From: Peptacetobacter hiranonis
Lineage (GTDB): Bacteria; Bacillota; Clostridia; Peptostreptococcales; Peptostreptococcaceae
DNA: 64,000 nucleotides
Assembly (NCBI RefSeq): GCF_008151785.1
Contig: NZ_CP036523.1
Location: forward strand, 2,406,019-2,470,018
Direction: 5' to 3'
Made by a program: the position numbers and the translations under genes. Shown here in pieces: positions 34,896-44,896 of this stretch. Within the stretch, counting starts at the first letter, position 1. Each line of letters starts with the position of its first letter. The notes under the pieces are model-generated. The model did not search any database, was not told the origin of the DNA, and saw nothing but the letters and a program-made list of their open reading frames with translations.

Positions 34896-35153
34896 CAGAT
34901 CACATCCCTTTTTTTGAAATTATTTTTTCATTCATATTAATCAATTATACCCTAATAATAGGATAACTAACAGCATACATTATTTATTTTTATGATTAAA
35001 TTTAAAATAATAAATTATTTTTTTATTTATTTTTAATTTAAACTATTGATTTTTTACAATAAAGCTATATTTTTTAATCATCTTAATATCTGAATAATTA
35101 GAAATATGCATGATTTTCGCCTTTGTATTTTGTATATTTTTAAAAACTAACTC

Positions 35154-35182
35154 ATTATAGAATATTTTTTTAAAGTTATCAA
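35154..35182 (-). promoter_or_regulatory. Candidate promoter of the atp operon
   Basis: TTGATA at 35182-35177, a 17-base spacer, TATAAT at 35159-35154. It would give a 5' untranslated leader of about 250 bases before atpI. Apart from this promoter, the 503-base gap 34896-35398 shows only a terminator and AT-rich sequence without a credible gene. Confidence 0.65.
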
Positions 35183-35358
35183 CCTTATTTTTATCTTTTA
35201 ACAAAATTTCAATTTAAATTCGTCTTGCTCTAAATTTCTTCACATAAAATCTTTCAGTGCTAGTTATTCCAACGCTTGTAAAAAACAATTTCCTGAATTT
35301 CGACTTCAAAAAAGGGATATTGATAATATTTTCTTATAGTAAAATAATAAAAAAAAAT

Positions 35359-35393
35359 AACCCGAAAAACTATTTTTAATAATTCTTCGGGTT
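35359..35393. terminator. Terminator of the dCMP deaminase gene
   Basis: AACCCGAA and TTCGGGTT form an 8-bp stem, followed by T-rich tracts on both strands. Confidence 0.85.
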
Positions 35394-35398
35394 TGTTT

Positions 35399-35848
35399 TT
35401 ATAATTCCTCAGGATATTTTATCATTTCAACTCCAGCTTCATCTAATAACTGTGTTGAAAGGTCGTCTGGATAATCTCCCTTGTATATTATTTTTTTTAT
35501 TCCTGCGTTTATACACATTTTTGCACATAGAACACAAGGTCTAGTAGTTACGTATAGTGTTGCATCTTTTATACTAACACCATTATAAGCAGCCTGTATT
35601 ATTGCATTTTGTTCTGCATGTAGTGCTCTACAAAGCTCATGTCTTTCTCCAGAAGGTATATGCATCTGTTCTCTCTTACATCCTATATTCTGACAATGCT
35701 CCAAATTTTTTGGAGCTCCGTTGTATCCTGTTGTAAGTATCTGTTTATCTTTTACAATTATAGCTCCAACCTGTCTTCTTATACATGTAGATCTCTTTTT
35801 TACTACCTCGGCAATTTCCATAAAATATTCGTCCCATGAAGGTCTCAT
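35399..35848 (-). CDS. dCMP deaminase (ComEB/deoxycytidylate deaminase family)
   Basis: A 149-residue zinc enzyme with [34 protein letters not shown], the catalytic HAEQNAI (His-Ala-Glu) and [16 protein letters not shown] (PCxxC zinc ligands). It converts dCMP to dUMP for thymidylate synthesis. The ATG at 35848 is chosen because AAGGAG lies at good spacing; an upstream ATG would add eight poor residues. Confidence 0.93.
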   Translation of the reverse strand: MRPSWDEYFMEIAEVVKKRSTCIRRQVGAIIVKDKQILTTGYNGAPKNLEHCQNIGCKREQMHIPSGERHELCRALHAEQNAIIQAAYNGVSIKDATLYVTTRPCVLCAKMCINAGIKKIIYKGDYPDDLSTQLLDEAGVEMIKYPEEL

Positions 35849-35942
35849 CTTAAAACACTCCTTTTTAAGCAATTATTATATCTACATAATGAAACTTTAT
35901 ATTTTAATTATGCAATTTTTATTCAAAAATATTTATAAAAAA

Positions 35943-35976
35943 ACTGCCTCTTTATACAAGATTATAAAAAGGCAGT
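35943..35976 (-). terminator. Terminator of rpiB
   Basis: ACTGCCT and AGGCAGT form the stem with further AT pairing inside; seven Ts follow on the minus strand. Confidence 0.8.
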
Positions 35977-36000
35977 AGTTATCTCTAAATCAAAATGGAT

Positions 36001-36453
36001 TTATTTTGTGTATTTTTTTTCTATATCCATTAACATATCTACTCTAGTCTGATGTCTTCCACCTTCGAATTCTGTATCAAGGTATGCATCTACTATGTCA
36101 AGTGCTAGTCCTGGTCCAACTACTCTTCCACCCATTGCAAGCATGTTTGCATTGTTATGAGCTTTAGTCATTCTAGCTGAGAAAGTATCACTTACAACAG
36201 CACATCTTATTCCAGGAACTTTGTTAGCTGCTAAAGATATACCTATTCCTGTTCCGCATACTAATATTCCGCAGTCAGCTTCTCCGTTAGCAACTTTAAG
36301 AGCTGCAGCTTCTCCATATTCTGGGTAGTTTACTGAATCTGTTGCATTGTTAGTTCCAAGATCCATTACTTCTATCCCTCTTTTTTCAAGGTGAGCTATT
36401 ATAGCCATTTTTAAATCGTATCCACCGTGGTCACAAGCTAATGCTATTTTCAT
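36001..36453 (-). CDS. rpiB: Ribose-5-phosphate isomerase B
   Basis: A 150-residue RpiB/LacAB fold: MKIALACDHGGYDLK, DLGTNNATDSVNYPEYGE, the catalytic cysteine region GILVCGTGIGISLAANK, and HNNANMLAMGGRVVG. It interconverts ribulose and ribose 5-phosphate. The ATG at 36453 is preceded by GGAGG and gives the usual N-terminus. Confidence 0.96.
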   Translation of the reverse strand: MKIALACDHGGYDLKMAIIAHLEKRGIEVMDLGTNNATDSVNYPEYGEAAALKVANGEADCGILVCGTGIGISLAANKVPGIRCAVVSDTFSARMTKAHNNANMLAMGGRVVGPGLALDIVDAYLDTEFEGGRHQTRVDMLMDIEKKYTK

Positions 36454-36580
36454 TTTAAAATCCTCCATCTCGCTTTAATTTTTACGTTTTATGTCCATTT
36501 ATGAACATTTCTATTATATTATAACATTAATCTATTTTATAGTACATTATAAACTAGCTAAATAGTATATATTATAATCT

Positions 36581-37627
36581 TTAATTCGCGTCTATTATTC
36601 TATAAGCAGCAGATTTTAGAAGTCTATTCATTATCGCCTGACCAACTCCACAACTTTCAAAGCATACTGAATAGACTATATCCATTTTTGCTTCATCCAT
36701 TTTTATAAGGGCATCAAAAAGATTTGCTGCTACTTCATTGTAATCTTTACCTAAGTCTACAACATAATCACATTCAAATTTATCCACGTCTTTACTCATA
36801 CACATTATTCCTGTTTTTTTATTTTCTGCATGATTTTTTCTAGATAATTCATTCATTTTTGTAATTACATTATTTTCTCCACCTTTTACTATATATACCT
36901 GTGCATTAGGTGAGTAGTGTTTATACTTCATACCAGGAGCTTTTGCTTTTATATTATCCTCTTTTTTACTTAAAGATGGATCTATACTAACTTCTCCAAG
37001 TACCTCTTCTAACATTTCTTTTGTAATACTTCCCGGTCTAAGTATCATAGGCTTATCATCGCTAAAATCTACAACTGTAGACTCTAGTCCAAAATCACAA
37101 TCTCCGCCCATAATTATTCCAGATACTCTTCCACTCATCTCTTTAACAACGTGTTCTGCCTTTGTTGGAGATGGTCTTCCAGATATATTTGCTGATGGAG
37201 CTGCTATCTGAGTTTTTGACTCTCTTATAAGTGCATTGGCAATTTTATTTGAAGGCATTCTAATTGCTACTGTTGAAAGCCCTCCACTAGTAACATTTGG
37301 AACAATTTCCTTCTTTTTTAGTATTATAGTAAGTGGTCCTGGCCAAAAGTTTTCCATAGCTTTTTTAGCCTTTTCACCAACTTCAAGCGCTATTTTATCT
37401 ACTTCTTCTATATCAGCTATATGGACTATTAGTGGATTATCACTAGGACGACCTTTTGCTAAATAGATTTTCTTAACTGCATCTTCATCCATAGCATTTG
37501 CACCTAGCCCGTATACTGTTTCAGTTGGAAATATAACAGTTTCTCCATTTCTTATCTTTTCAGCCATTTCTCTAATTATATCTATATCTATATTATTTTC
37601 ATCTACTTTTTTTATAACTGTTTCCAT
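36581..37627 (-). CDS. L-threonylcarbamoyladenylate synthase (Sua5/YwlC type)
   Basis: A 348-residue protein with the YrdC/TsaC domain (residues about 10-200; GETVIFPTETVYGLGANA, KGRPSDNPLIVHI, GPLTIILKK, AAPSANISGRPSPT) and a C-terminal Sua5 domain (about 220-345; APGMKYKHYSPNAQVYIV, ending CGVGQAIMNRLLKSA). It makes threonylcarbamoyl-AMP for the t6A37 tRNA modification. It lies upstream of rpiB in the usual Firmicute order. Confidence 0.95.
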   Translation of the reverse strand: METVIKKVDENNIDIDIIREMAEKIRNGETVIFPTETVYGLGANAMDEDAVKKIYLAKGRPSDNPLIVHIADIEEVDKIALEVGEKAKKAMENFWPGPLTIILKKKEIVPNVTSGGLSTVAIRMPSNKIANALIRESKTQIAAPSANISGRPSPTKAEHVVKEMSGRVSGIIMGGDCDFGLESTVVDFSDDKPMILRPGSITKEMLEEVLGEVSIDPSLSKKEDNIKAKAPGMKYKHYSPNAQVYIVKGGENNVITKMNELSRKNHAENKKTGIMCMSKDVDKFECDYVVDLGKDYNEVAANLFDALIKMDEAKMDIVYSVCFESCGVGQAIMNRLLKSAAYRIIDAN

Positions 37628-37734
37628 AAATCCACCGACTTTCTTTTTATAAATTATTTTCTATAATCTAGTTATAACTAATATACAATATTTTCCATAA
37701 CTAGACTATAGATTTTAGGTTTAATTCCTACCTA

Positions 37735-38418
37735 CTAAGCTATAGATTTTACTATAACAATCCCAAGCATAACACCAATTATTGTGTATATACTTTTAGA
37801 TTCTGGTATCATCTCATCCATAACAACATACATCATCATACCTGCAGCTATAGAAAGTAGTACTCCTATGATTGCAGAGAAAATTTCTCCAAAACTAGAA
37901 CCAATAAAACATCCAATCGCTATTGGGAGTCCGGCAATCATAGACATTATAACAGCTCTTTTTCCACTTGCTTTATTGCATATAAATCCAAGTGCTAAAG
38001 CTAACCCTTCTGGTAGGTTATGCATACCTATTGCAGCCGCCATAGCAATTCCCCGTTTTGGTTCTGCTAAAAAAGTGGTACCTATTGCAAGTCCTTCTGG
38101 TAAATTATGCATTATTATACTTGTAAGCATTAAATAACCAGATGCATTTTCTCCATTGATTTTAACTTTTTCTTTAAGAATTTTTGTAGCTAATGCTCCT
38201 AAGAATATCAATATAACCGCATACACAATCCCTATTCCCTCGATGGCCTCCTCAATTAAATCAAACATTACCAACGAAAGCATTATTCCTCCTGATAATC
38301 CCATAAAAAAGCTCATATATTTTGAAGCCTTTTCATTGAATAATACAGCGAGAATTCCTCCTAATCCTGTGCCGATTACACCGACAATTAAACCAATTAG
38401 AGTGATTTTTAAAATCAA
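37735..38418 (-). CDS. ZIP-family metal transporter
   Basis: A 227-residue membrane protein with about eight helices and two copies of the metal-binding motif HNLPEGLAIG and HNLPEGLALALG (residues about 104 and 133). The layout matches ZIP/ZupT proteins, which move Zn2+ or other divalent metals into the cytoplasm. Only one strand neighbour, no metal regulator nearby, so the metal is not known. Confidence 0.93.
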   Translation of the reverse strand: MILKITLIGLIVGVIGTGLGGILAVLFNEKASKYMSFFMGLSGGIMLSLVMFDLIEEAIEGIGIVYAVILIFLGALATKILKEKVKINGENASGYLMLTSIIMHNLPEGLAIGTTFLAEPKRGIAMAAAIGMHNLPEGLALALGFICNKASGKRAVIMSMIAGLPIAIGCFIGSSFGEIFSAIIGVLLSIAAGMMMYVVMDEMIPESKSIYTIIGVMLGIVIVKSIA

Positions 38419-38468
38419 AATCCCTGCGCCTCCTCTTTTTCTCTAAATACAATTAAAAAGTATTTAAA

Positions 38469-38511
38469 AAAGTGTCTTATCCTCGAATTCAATTCAATAA
38501 TAAGACACTTT
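38469..38511 (-). terminator. Terminator of the prfA unit
   Basis: AAAGTGTCTTA and TAAGACACTTT form an 11-bp stem; TTTTTT follows on the minus strand. Confidence 0.88.
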
Positions 38512-38559
38512 CTCATTCATTTTTATACTAAATCTGATATATGATAATTCTACTTTAAA

Positions 38560-39627
38560 TTAGTTTATAGCAGTCATTTTTTCAGTCTGATCAACTGTTA
38601 TTAAAGCATCTATCATTTCATCTATGTCACCATCAAGGAATGAATCTAATTTGTATAAAGTAAGATTTATTCTGTGGTCACTTATTCTTCCCTGAGGGAA
38701 GTTGTAAGTTCTTATTCTTTCAGATCTATCTCCTGTACCAACCTGGCTCTTTCTTTCTGCAGATATTTCTTTCTGCTGGTCTGCAAGAGCTCTGTCGTAT
38801 AATCTAGCTTTTAAAACTTTCATAGCTTTTTCCTTATTTTTAAGCTGTGATTTTTCGTCCTGACATGATACAACTTCTCCTGTTGGAAGATGTGTTATTC
38901 TTACCGCAGAGTCAGTAGTATTGACACACTGTCCACCGTTTCCAGAAGCTCTGAAAACGTCTATTCTTATATCATTGTCATTTATTTCTACTTCAACATC
39001 TTCTACTTCTGGTAATACGGCAACTGTTGCTGTAGAAGTATGTATTCTACCTCCTGATTCAGTAGAAGGTATTCTCTGAACTCTATGAACTCCTGATTCG
39101 TATTTTAATCTAGAATATGCACCTTTACCTTTTATCATGAATGAAACCTCTTTGTATCCACCAACACCAGTTTCATTTGAACTTAGCATAGATACCTTCC
39201 ATCCTTTTCTTTCTGCATATCTTGAGTACATTCTTAATAAGTCCCCAGCAAATAGAGCTGCTTCGTCTCCACCAGCTCCACCTCTTATTTCGACTATAAC
39301 GTTCTTTTCATCGTTAGGGTCCTTTGGTACAAGAAGTAATTTTAATTCTTCTTCTAATGGTTCTACCTGACTTTCCATATCAGATAATTCCATTTTAGCT
39401 AATTCTCTTAATTCTTCATCTGATTCTTCCTGAAGTATTTCTTTTGATTCAGCTATAGCATCTAATACAGCTTTATATTCTCTGTATTTCATTATGATTG
39501 GCTCTAAATCAGCATGTTCTTTCATGTATTTCTGCCAAACTTTCTGATCGTTTATTATTTCTGGATCAGATATTTTTTCTGTTAAATCTTTATATGTATC
39601 CTCTAATACACCTAGTTTTTTAAGCAT
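38560..39627 (-). CDS. prfA: Peptide chain release factor 1
   Basis: A 355-residue class I release factor with the GGQ loop ([21 protein letters not shown]) and the PxT-type stop-codon region [13 protein letters not shown]. It recognises UAA/UAG and triggers peptide release. It is directly downstream of prmC on the same strand. The motif TGTGATATAAT at 39684-39674, overlapping the prmC stop, gives it a probable own promoter. Confidence 0.97.
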   Translation of the reverse strand: MLKKLGVLEDTYKDLTEKISDPEIINDQKVWQKYMKEHADLEPIIMKYREYKAVLDAIAESKEILQEESDEELRELAKMELSDMESQVEPLEEELKLLLVPKDPNDEKNVIVEIRGGAGGDEAALFAGDLLRMYSRYAERKGWKVSMLSSNETGVGGYKEVSFMIKGKGAYSRLKYESGVHRVQRIPSTESGGRIHTSTATVAVLPEVEDVEVEINDNDIRIDVFRASGNGGQCVNTTDSAVRITHLPTGEVVSCQDEKSQLKNKEKAMKVLKARLYDRALADQQKEISAERKSQVGTGDRSERIRTYNFPQGRISDHRINLTLYKLDSFLDGDIDEMIDALITVDQTEKMTAIN

Positions 39628-39673
39628 TTATATATTCACCTCGTCAATTATTCTCGTATTCCGTCAATTTATC

Positions 39674-39684
39674 ATTATATCACA
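39674..39684 (-). promoter_or_regulatory. Extended -10 promoter upstream of prfA
   Basis: TGTGATATAAT on the minus strand (TATAAT at 39679-39674, preceded by TGA). The TGA within it is the prmC stop codon. The same sequence occurs before rpmE, purR, murC and the gene at 56370. Confidence 0.55.
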
Positions 39685-40561
39685 GTTTTGTGCCTATAAC
39701 AACTCTATCAATGCCCGGTAAATCCTTCTTTGTGTATATTTTTTCATATCCACAGTTTTTCATTATATTTGAAACATCTTCTGCCTGGTCGTGTCCTACT
39801 TCATAAGCAAGTATTCCACCTTTTTTTAAGTATTTTACAGATCCTTCAGTTATACTTCTGTAAAAGTCTAGTCCATCCTCTCCACCTTCTAACGCATTGT
39901 AAGGCTCGTAATCCTTAACCTGTGTATGAAGTGTTGGTATTACATCTTTTCTTATGTACGGAGGATTAGAAACGATTATATCCAGTATTTCTCCTTCTCC
40001 CTCTAATGCTGAGAACACATCTGATTTTATAAACTCAGTTCTATCTTCTACACTATTAGTTGCTGCGTTTTTAGCGCCTATTTCTAGAGCTATATCTGAT
40101 ATATCAAATGATTTTACAAAACTATTCTTTATATAATAAGCAAGACTAACTGTAATAGCCCCTGAGCCAGTTCCTATATCTAATATATCTATTCTATCCT
40201 TTTGTTTATATTCTTCCTCTGAGTAAATTCTTATAATCTCATCTACCAATGTTTCAGTGTCTGGTCTAGGAATTAAAACACCTTCCTGTACATAGAAATC
40301 AAGTCCCATAAACTCTCTATTTCCAACTATGTATGCTATTGGTCTGCCTGATTTTCTTTCCTCAGCCATTTTTTCAATTTCATCTAATTTTTCTTGGCTC
40401 AAATCTTTATTAAGATTCATATGTAAATATAACTTATCTACATCTCCAAGAACTTTCATAAGCATTACTTCTATATCCAATCTAGGACTATCGCTTATCT
40501 TTGAAAACTCATCTGTATATTTTATAATAATATCTCTTATTGTCATTGAATCACCTTTCAT
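39680..40561 (-). CDS. prmC: Release factor glutamine methyltransferase
   Basis: A 293-residue protein with N-terminal helical domain, PRPDTETLVDEII, SAM motif DIGTGSGAITVSLA, and catalytic NPPYI in IIVSNPPYIRKD. It methylates the glutamine of the GGQ motif of RF1/RF2. It sits between the DUF1385 gene and prfA, as is common in Firmicutes. Confidence 0.97.
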   Translation of the reverse strand: MKGDSMTIRDIIIKYTDEFSKISDSPRLDIEVMLMKVLGDVDKLYLHMNLNKDLSQEKLDEIEKMAEERKSGRPIAYIVGNREFMGLDFYVQEGVLIPRPDTETLVDEIIRIYSEEEYKQKDRIDILDIGTGSGAITVSLAYYIKNSFVKSFDISDIALEIGAKNAATNSVEDRTEFIKSDVFSALEGEGEILDIIVSNPPYIRKDVIPTLHTQVKDYEPYNALEGGEDGLDFYRSITEGSVKYLKKGGILAYEVGHDQAEDVSNIMKNCGYEKIYTKKDLPGIDRVVIGTKL

Positions 40562-40579
40562 TTTTACAAGTTAATTCTT

Positions 40580-41479
40580 TTATATTACAGCTTTTAGTGA
40601 AGCTATTGCAACCTCTAACTGCTCGTCATCTGGTTCTTTAGTAGTTAAGTACTGTAACATCATACCTGGATAGGCTATCATTCTTGTAAATCCATTGTCA
40701 TATTTCCCAAGTAATCTTATTATTTCGTACGCTATTCCTGCTACTACTGGTATACAAACTATTCTCATAAGCACTCTCATCAATGGATTTGGCCATCCAA
40801 AGAATGCAAATAGTATTATAGAAGTTGCCATTACTATAAATAAGAAGTTTGTACCACATCTAGGATGTAGTCTTTTAAATTCTCTAGCATTTTCAACTGT
40901 AAGCTCTTTACCACTTTCATAACAGTGTATACTCTTGTGCTCTGCTCCATGATACTGGTAAACCCTCTCTATATCTTTGTTTTTAGATATAGCATATATA
41001 TATGCAAATAGTATTAGTATTCTTATAACACCTTCTATAAGATTTAAAACTACATCGTTATTTATAAATTTTGCAAAGAATCCTCCTGCAAATGTAGGAA
41101 GCATTACAAATAAACCTACAGATAGTATAACTGCTATAACCATAGAAACCATTATTAAAACATCATTTGCTTTATCTCCAAACATTTTTTTAATAAATCT
41201 ATCTATAGCATCTTCTTCCTCTTCTCCAGTTTCCTCCATATATATATCTGAAGAATAGTTAAGACTTTTCATACCATCTATCATAGTCTCAAATAGTATA
41301 AACATTCCTCTTAAAAAAGGTATTTTATCTATATGTTTATTTTTAACCCAGCTATTTATTCTTTCTGTTTTTACTTTTATTTCTCCATCTGGTGTTCTTA
41401 CTGCTACAGCTTTTTTCTTTTCCCCTTGCATCATAACACCTTCGATTACTGCCTGTCCTCCAACTGCTTTATAAGACAT
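40580..41479 (-). CDS. DUF1385 integral membrane protein
   Basis: A 299-residue membrane protein with the family start GGQAVIEGVMMQG and conserved YHGAEHKSIHCYE...RLHPRCGTNFLF (His and Cys residues, possible metal site). Several helices lie at residues about 105-165 and 205-260. It is found next to rpmE and prfA in many Firmicutes, but its function is unknown. Confidence 0.93.
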   Translation of the reverse strand: MSYKAVGGQAVIEGVMMQGEKKKAVAVRTPDGEIKVKTERINSWVKNKHIDKIPFLRGMFILFETMIDGMKSLNYSSDIYMEETGEEEEDAIDRFIKKMFGDKANDVLIMVSMVIAVILSVGLFVMLPTFAGGFFAKFINNDVVLNLIEGVIRILILFAYIYAISKNKDIERVYQYHGAEHKSIHCYESGKELTVENAREFKRLHPRCGTNFLFIVMATSIILFAFFGWPNPLMRVLMRIVCIPVVAGIAYEIIRLLGKYDNGFTRMIAYPGMMLQYLTTKEPDDEQLEVAIASLKAVI

Positions 41480-41588
41480 GAAATCCCCCCTTTTATACTA
41501 GTCTTAATGTATTATAACATAAGTTATTTTATTTTTTATTACTTTTGTTTTTTAATTGCTATATAAAATCAAAAAAAACAAAAAAATA

Positions 41589-41644
41589 AAGGCAGATGTT
41601 TATATATCTTCAAATATAATTGAAAACATATAAACACCTGCCTT
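41589..41644 (-). terminator. Terminator of rpmE
   Basis: AAGGCAG and CTGCCTT close the stem, extended by TGTTTATAT/ATATAAACA. A T-rich tract follows on the minus strand. Confidence 0.85.
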
Positions 41645-41669
41645 CTGATAGCTAATGTGTCTATTATTC

Positions 41670-41870
41670 TTATTCCATGTTGAATCTTTTTTTGAATTTG
41701 TCGATTCTTCCACCTTTTTCTATGTTTTTCTGTTTTCCAGTGTAGAATGGGTGGCATTCTGAACATATTTCAACTCTTATTTCGTCCTTAGTTGATCCAG
41801 CTATGAAAGTGTTTCCACATGCACATCTAACTTCAACTGGTTTGTAGTTTGGCTGTATATCTTTTTTCAT
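41670..41870 (-). CDS. rpmE: Ribosomal protein bL31, zinc-binding (C+) form
   Basis: A 66-residue protein with the L31 pattern [31 protein letters not shown]. The four cysteines mark the zinc-binding form. The ATG at 41870 has GAGGTG upstream and gives the normal N-terminus. Promoter with TTGAAT, 17 bases, TATAAT (41965-41937) lies upstream. Confidence 0.97.
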   Translation of the reverse strand: MKKDIQPNYKPVEVRCACGNTFIAGSTKDEIRVEICSECHPFYTGKQKNIEKGGRIDKFKKRFNME

Positions 41871-41936
41871 TTGTTTCACCTCTTTCTTTATTTTTAATAA
41901 GTATGTAAACTTGTCTTTTACAATATCAACTTCCTT

Positions 41937-41965
41937 ATTATATCACAATTATAAAAGTGATTCAA
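41937..41965 (-). promoter_or_regulatory. Promoter of rpmE
   Basis: TTGAAT at 41965-41960, 17-base spacer ending TTGTGA, TATAAT at 41942-41937. The extended -10 TTGTGATATAATAA is identical to the motif in the murC/purR region. Confidence 0.72.
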
Positions 41966-41972
41966 GAAGATT

Positions 41973-43295
41973 TTACAATGACTTTAACATACTTATGAAT
42001 TCCTTATTTGTTTTTGTTCTTTTTAGTAATTCTAGTACTTTATCTGTAACTTCTAATACAGATTCATTGCTCATTTGTCTTCTCAGTGTCCATAGAGTAG
42101 ATTTTTCTTCTTCTGTAAGAAGTAAATCTTCTCTTCTAGTACCTGATTTATATATATCAACTGCAGGGAATATTCTCTTTTCTGCTAGTTTTCTATCTAG
42201 ATGAAGCTCCATATTTCCAGTTCCTTTGAACTCTTCAAATATTACATCATCCATTCTAGACCCAGTTTCAACAAGCGCAGTTCCTAATATAGTAAGAGAA
42301 CCACCCTGTCTTATATTTCTAGCTGCCCCAAAGAACTTTTTAGGTCCATGAAGTGCACCTGGATCTAAACCACCAGAAAGTGTTCTTCCCGTTGGAGATA
42401 TCGTTAAATTATATGCTCTTGCTAATCTAGTTATACTGTCTAATAGTATCACAACATCTTTACCATGCTCAACAAGTCTTTCAGCTCTATTAAGCACCAT
42501 TTCTGCAACCTTAACATGATGGCTTGCAACTTGGTCAAACGTAGAGTAAATAACATCACCCTCAATAGATTCTCTCATATCTGTTACCTCTTCAGGTCTT
42601 TCATCTATTAAAAGAACTATAAGTTCAACATCTGGATGATTTTTAGTTATACTATTTGCTATACTTTTTAAAAGGACAGTTTTACCAGCCTTAGGAGGAG
42701 CAACTATTAATCCCCTCTGACCTTTTCCTATAGGAGATATAAGATCTATTAATCTAGTAGCTATATTGTTCTGCGTAGTTTCAAGAGTAAGTTTTTCTTC
42801 AGGATAAATCGGTGTAAGTAGCTCAAAATTAGTTCTTCTTTTAGATGTTTCCGGATTTTCATCATTAACAGTCTTAACATATATAAGTGCTCTAAATCTT
42901 TCTCCACTTTTAGGTTTTCTAGTTATACCCATTACTTTATCTCCAGTTTTTAGATTAAATCTTTTTATCTGTGATGGAGATACATATACATCATTTTCTG
43001 TAGATAAATAATTAGATCCTCTTAAAAATCCAAATCCGTCTGGAAGTATTTCTAAAACACCTTCAGCATCTTCTTTTTCTTCATCTGGTGTTTTATAATC
43101 CTCTTTTGGCTTTTGCTCATTACTTTTATTTTCTTTATTATTCTGTTTTGAATTATTTTCTTCTCTATCTTTTTCAAGTATCTTTTCAATTAATTCTATT
43201 TTTTTATACTTTGTAACTGATTTTATACCCATTTCTTTCGCAGTTTCTCTAAGCTCACTAAGAGTTTTTGATTCTAGCTGCATATTCATACTCAA
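41973..43295 (-). CDS. rho: Transcription termination factor Rho
   Basis: A 440-residue hexameric RNA helicase. N-terminal helical domain, a Lys/Glu/Asn-rich insertion (residues about 45-75; low complexity), the RNA-binding cold-shock-like domain ([19 protein letters not shown]), Walker [17 protein letters not shown], Walker [17 protein letters not shown] and the arginine finger region. It ends transcripts and prevents antisense transcription. The upstream gene is a DUF4044 microprotein. Confidence 0.97.
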   Translation of the reverse strand: MSMNMQLESKTLSELRETAKEMGIKSVTKYKKIELIEKILEKDREENNSKQNNKENKSNEQKPKEDYKTPDEEKEDAEGVLEILPDGFGFLRGSNYLSTENDVYVSPSQIKRFNLKTGDKVMGITRKPKSGERFRALIYVKTVNDENPETSKRRTNFELLTPIYPEEKLTLETTQNNIATRLIDLISPIGKGQRGLIVAPPKAGKTVLLKSIANSITKNHPDVELIVLLIDERPEEVTDMRESIEGDVIYSTFDQVASHHVKVAEMVLNRAERLVEHGKDVVILLDSITRLARAYNLTISPTGRTLSGGLDPGALHGPKKFFGAARNIRQGGSLTILGTALVETGSRMDDVIFEEFKGTGNMELHLDRKLAEKRIFPAVDIYKSGTRREDLLLTEEEKSTLWTLRRQMSNESVLEVTDKVLELLKRTKTNKEFISMLKSL

Positions 43296-43323
43296 ACTTA
43301 AAACCTCCTATCTAATAGCCAAC

Positions 43324-43431
43324 TTATAGCCCAGCTATTAACGATAATAGAACAGTTATGCTAGTAAGTACCATTACTCCAGCTGCACCTATTGCTATTA
43401 CCTTTGTCATCATCTTTTGTTTTTTTGCCAA
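43324..43431 (-). CDS. DUF4044-like microprotein (35 aa)
   Basis: A short ORF with a TTG start behind AAGGTGAT reads MAKKQKMMTKVIAIGAAGVM and ends TVLLSLIAGL. It has a basic head followed by a single membrane helix, as in the DUF4044 family of Firmicute small proteins (often annotated next to housekeeping genes). It lies between galU and rho on the same strand. Function unknown. It was found by reading the gap by eye. Confidence 0.72.
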   Translation of the reverse strand: MAKKQKMMTKVIAIGAAGVMVLTSITVLLSLIAGL

Positions 43432-43484
43432 TATTATCACCTTCTATTTCTAGAATCTATAAATATATACTTTAAATTATATGG

Positions 43485-44402
43485 CTATTTACTAGGATTT
43501 GCTTTTACACTTTTTTTAGCGCTTTCATCATATTTTTTGCAAACATCTCTTAAATAATCGATAAATCCATCTTTTAATTCATCTCTTTTTAATGCGAAGT
43601 CTACAGTTGCTTCAAGGAATCCTAGTTTATCACCAACATCGTATCTTCTACCTTCAAAATCATATGCATACATAGCTTCTTTTTTAGATAGTTCTTTTAA
43701 TGCATCTGTAAGCTGTATTTCATCACCTTTTCCTGGTGGTAAATCAGAAAGTATATCGAATATTTCTGGAGTTATTATGTATCTTCCAAGTATAGCTATA
43801 TTAGATGGAGCTTTGTCAGAATCTGGTTTTTCAACAAGATCTTTTACTTTATAAACTCTATCTTCTATAAACTTAGCATCTATTATACCGTATTTATTAG
43901 TATCTTCTTTAGCTACTTTCTGTACTCCAAGTATAGTAGTTCTGTATTCATCATATGCATCCATAAGCTGTTTTAAGCACGGAACTTTGTTATCTACTAT
44001 ATCATCACCTAGCATTACAGCAAAAGGTTCATCTCCTATAAAGTGTCTAGCACAGTATATAGCATCCCCTAATCCTCTAGGCTCTTTCTGTCTAATATAG
44101 TGTATGTTTATCATATTAGATATATTCTGAACTATTTCAAGTAGCTCTTTCTTCCCTTTATTTTCAAGCTCTAATTCAAGTTCAACAGATTTATCGAAGT
44201 GGTCTTCTATTGATTTTTTATTTCTTCCTGTTATTATAAGGATTTCTTCTATTCCAGAAGCTACAGCTTCCTCAATTATATACTGTAGAGTTGGTTTATC
44301 AACTATAGGTAACATTTCTTTTGGCTGAGCTTTTGTTGCAGGAAGGAATCTTGTACCAAGACCTGCCGCTGGTATAACAGCTTTTCTTACTTTTCTCTGC
44401 AT
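43485..44402 (-). CDS. galU: UTP--glucose-1-phosphate uridylyltransferase
   Basis: A 305-residue nucleotidyltransferase with the signature KAVIPAAGLGTRFLPATKAQPKEMLPI, VDKPTLQYIIEEAVASGIE, EPFAVMLGDDI and the C-terminal EFEGRRYDVGDKLGFLEA-type stretch. It makes UDP-glucose for glycans. The ATG at 44402 has GGAGG upstream; an earlier start would add five residues. Confidence 0.96.
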   Translation of the reverse strand: MQRKVRKAVIPAAGLGTRFLPATKAQPKEMLPIVDKPTLQYIIEEAVASGIEEILIITGRNKKSIEDHFDKSVELELELENKGKKELLEIVQNISNMINIHYIRQKEPRGLGDAIYCARHFIGDEPFAVMLGDDIVDNKVPCLKQLMDAYDEYRTTILGVQKVAKEDTNKYGIIDAKFIEDRVYKVKDLVEKPDSDKAPSNIAILGRYIITPEIFDILSDLPPGKGDEIQLTDALKELSKKEAMYAYDFEGRRYDVGDKLGFLEATVDFALKRDELKDGFIDYLRDVCKKYDESAKKSVKANPSK

Positions 44403-44670
44403 TTTTTCGTCCTCCATTGGTAAATAATTTCTATTTCAATATTAAATACATTACAAGGTATCATTTTATATTTTAACACCAATATGCTTATTTTACCATC
44501 TTATTATCTACTTTTGTAAAAAATTCATCTTTCTAGAATACTAAATTATATTTTTAGGATTTCGTTATATAGATTATATGTATATGTAAATAATACACAC
44601 TATAGTATATATAATTATATATTTGTTTTTACAATTATTGTATTCTATTTATAATAATGCATATTATATA

Positions 44671-44860
44671 TTATCCACAAAACAATCAACATATCCACAT
44701 GTTATTTTTACTAATATTTCTTTATTTTTCTAGGTTTAATTATTTGTATTACCCAAAATATCTTTTTTAAAACATATTTTATCAACATTTTTTATACATT
44801 TATCAACAATTTATCAAGATATTTATACACATTTTGTTGATAACTTTTAATTTATCCACC
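44671..44860. other. Cluster of DnaA-box-like sequences in an AT-rich gap
   Basis: The 479-base gap 44418-44896 has no gene. It contains one perfect DnaA box TTATCCACA (44671-44679) and several one-mismatch boxes: ATATCCACA (44691), TTATCAACA (44779 and 44800), TTATACACA (44823), TGTTGATAA on the other strand (44835-44843) and TTATCCACC (44852). Most point the same way. Such clusters bind DnaA at origins or at DnaA-titrating sites. dnaA and dnaN are not here. Confidence 0.6.
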
Positions 44861-44896
44861 GATTATTAACATATCTCCACTTATTAAGTGTATCAT

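Noticed and set aside
34896-35398. Small ORFs in the 503-base gap before the atp operon
   Set aside because: A 22-codon ORF can be read on the minus strand within the leader, but it has no clear ribosome binding site or recognisable product. The region is better explained as promoter, untranslated leader and a terminator.
44671-44860. Chromosomal replication origin (oriC)
   Set aside because: The DnaA boxes are suggestive, but dnaA, dnaN, recF and rpmH are not present, and no strand switch of genes is seen here. It is kept only as a DnaA-box cluster.
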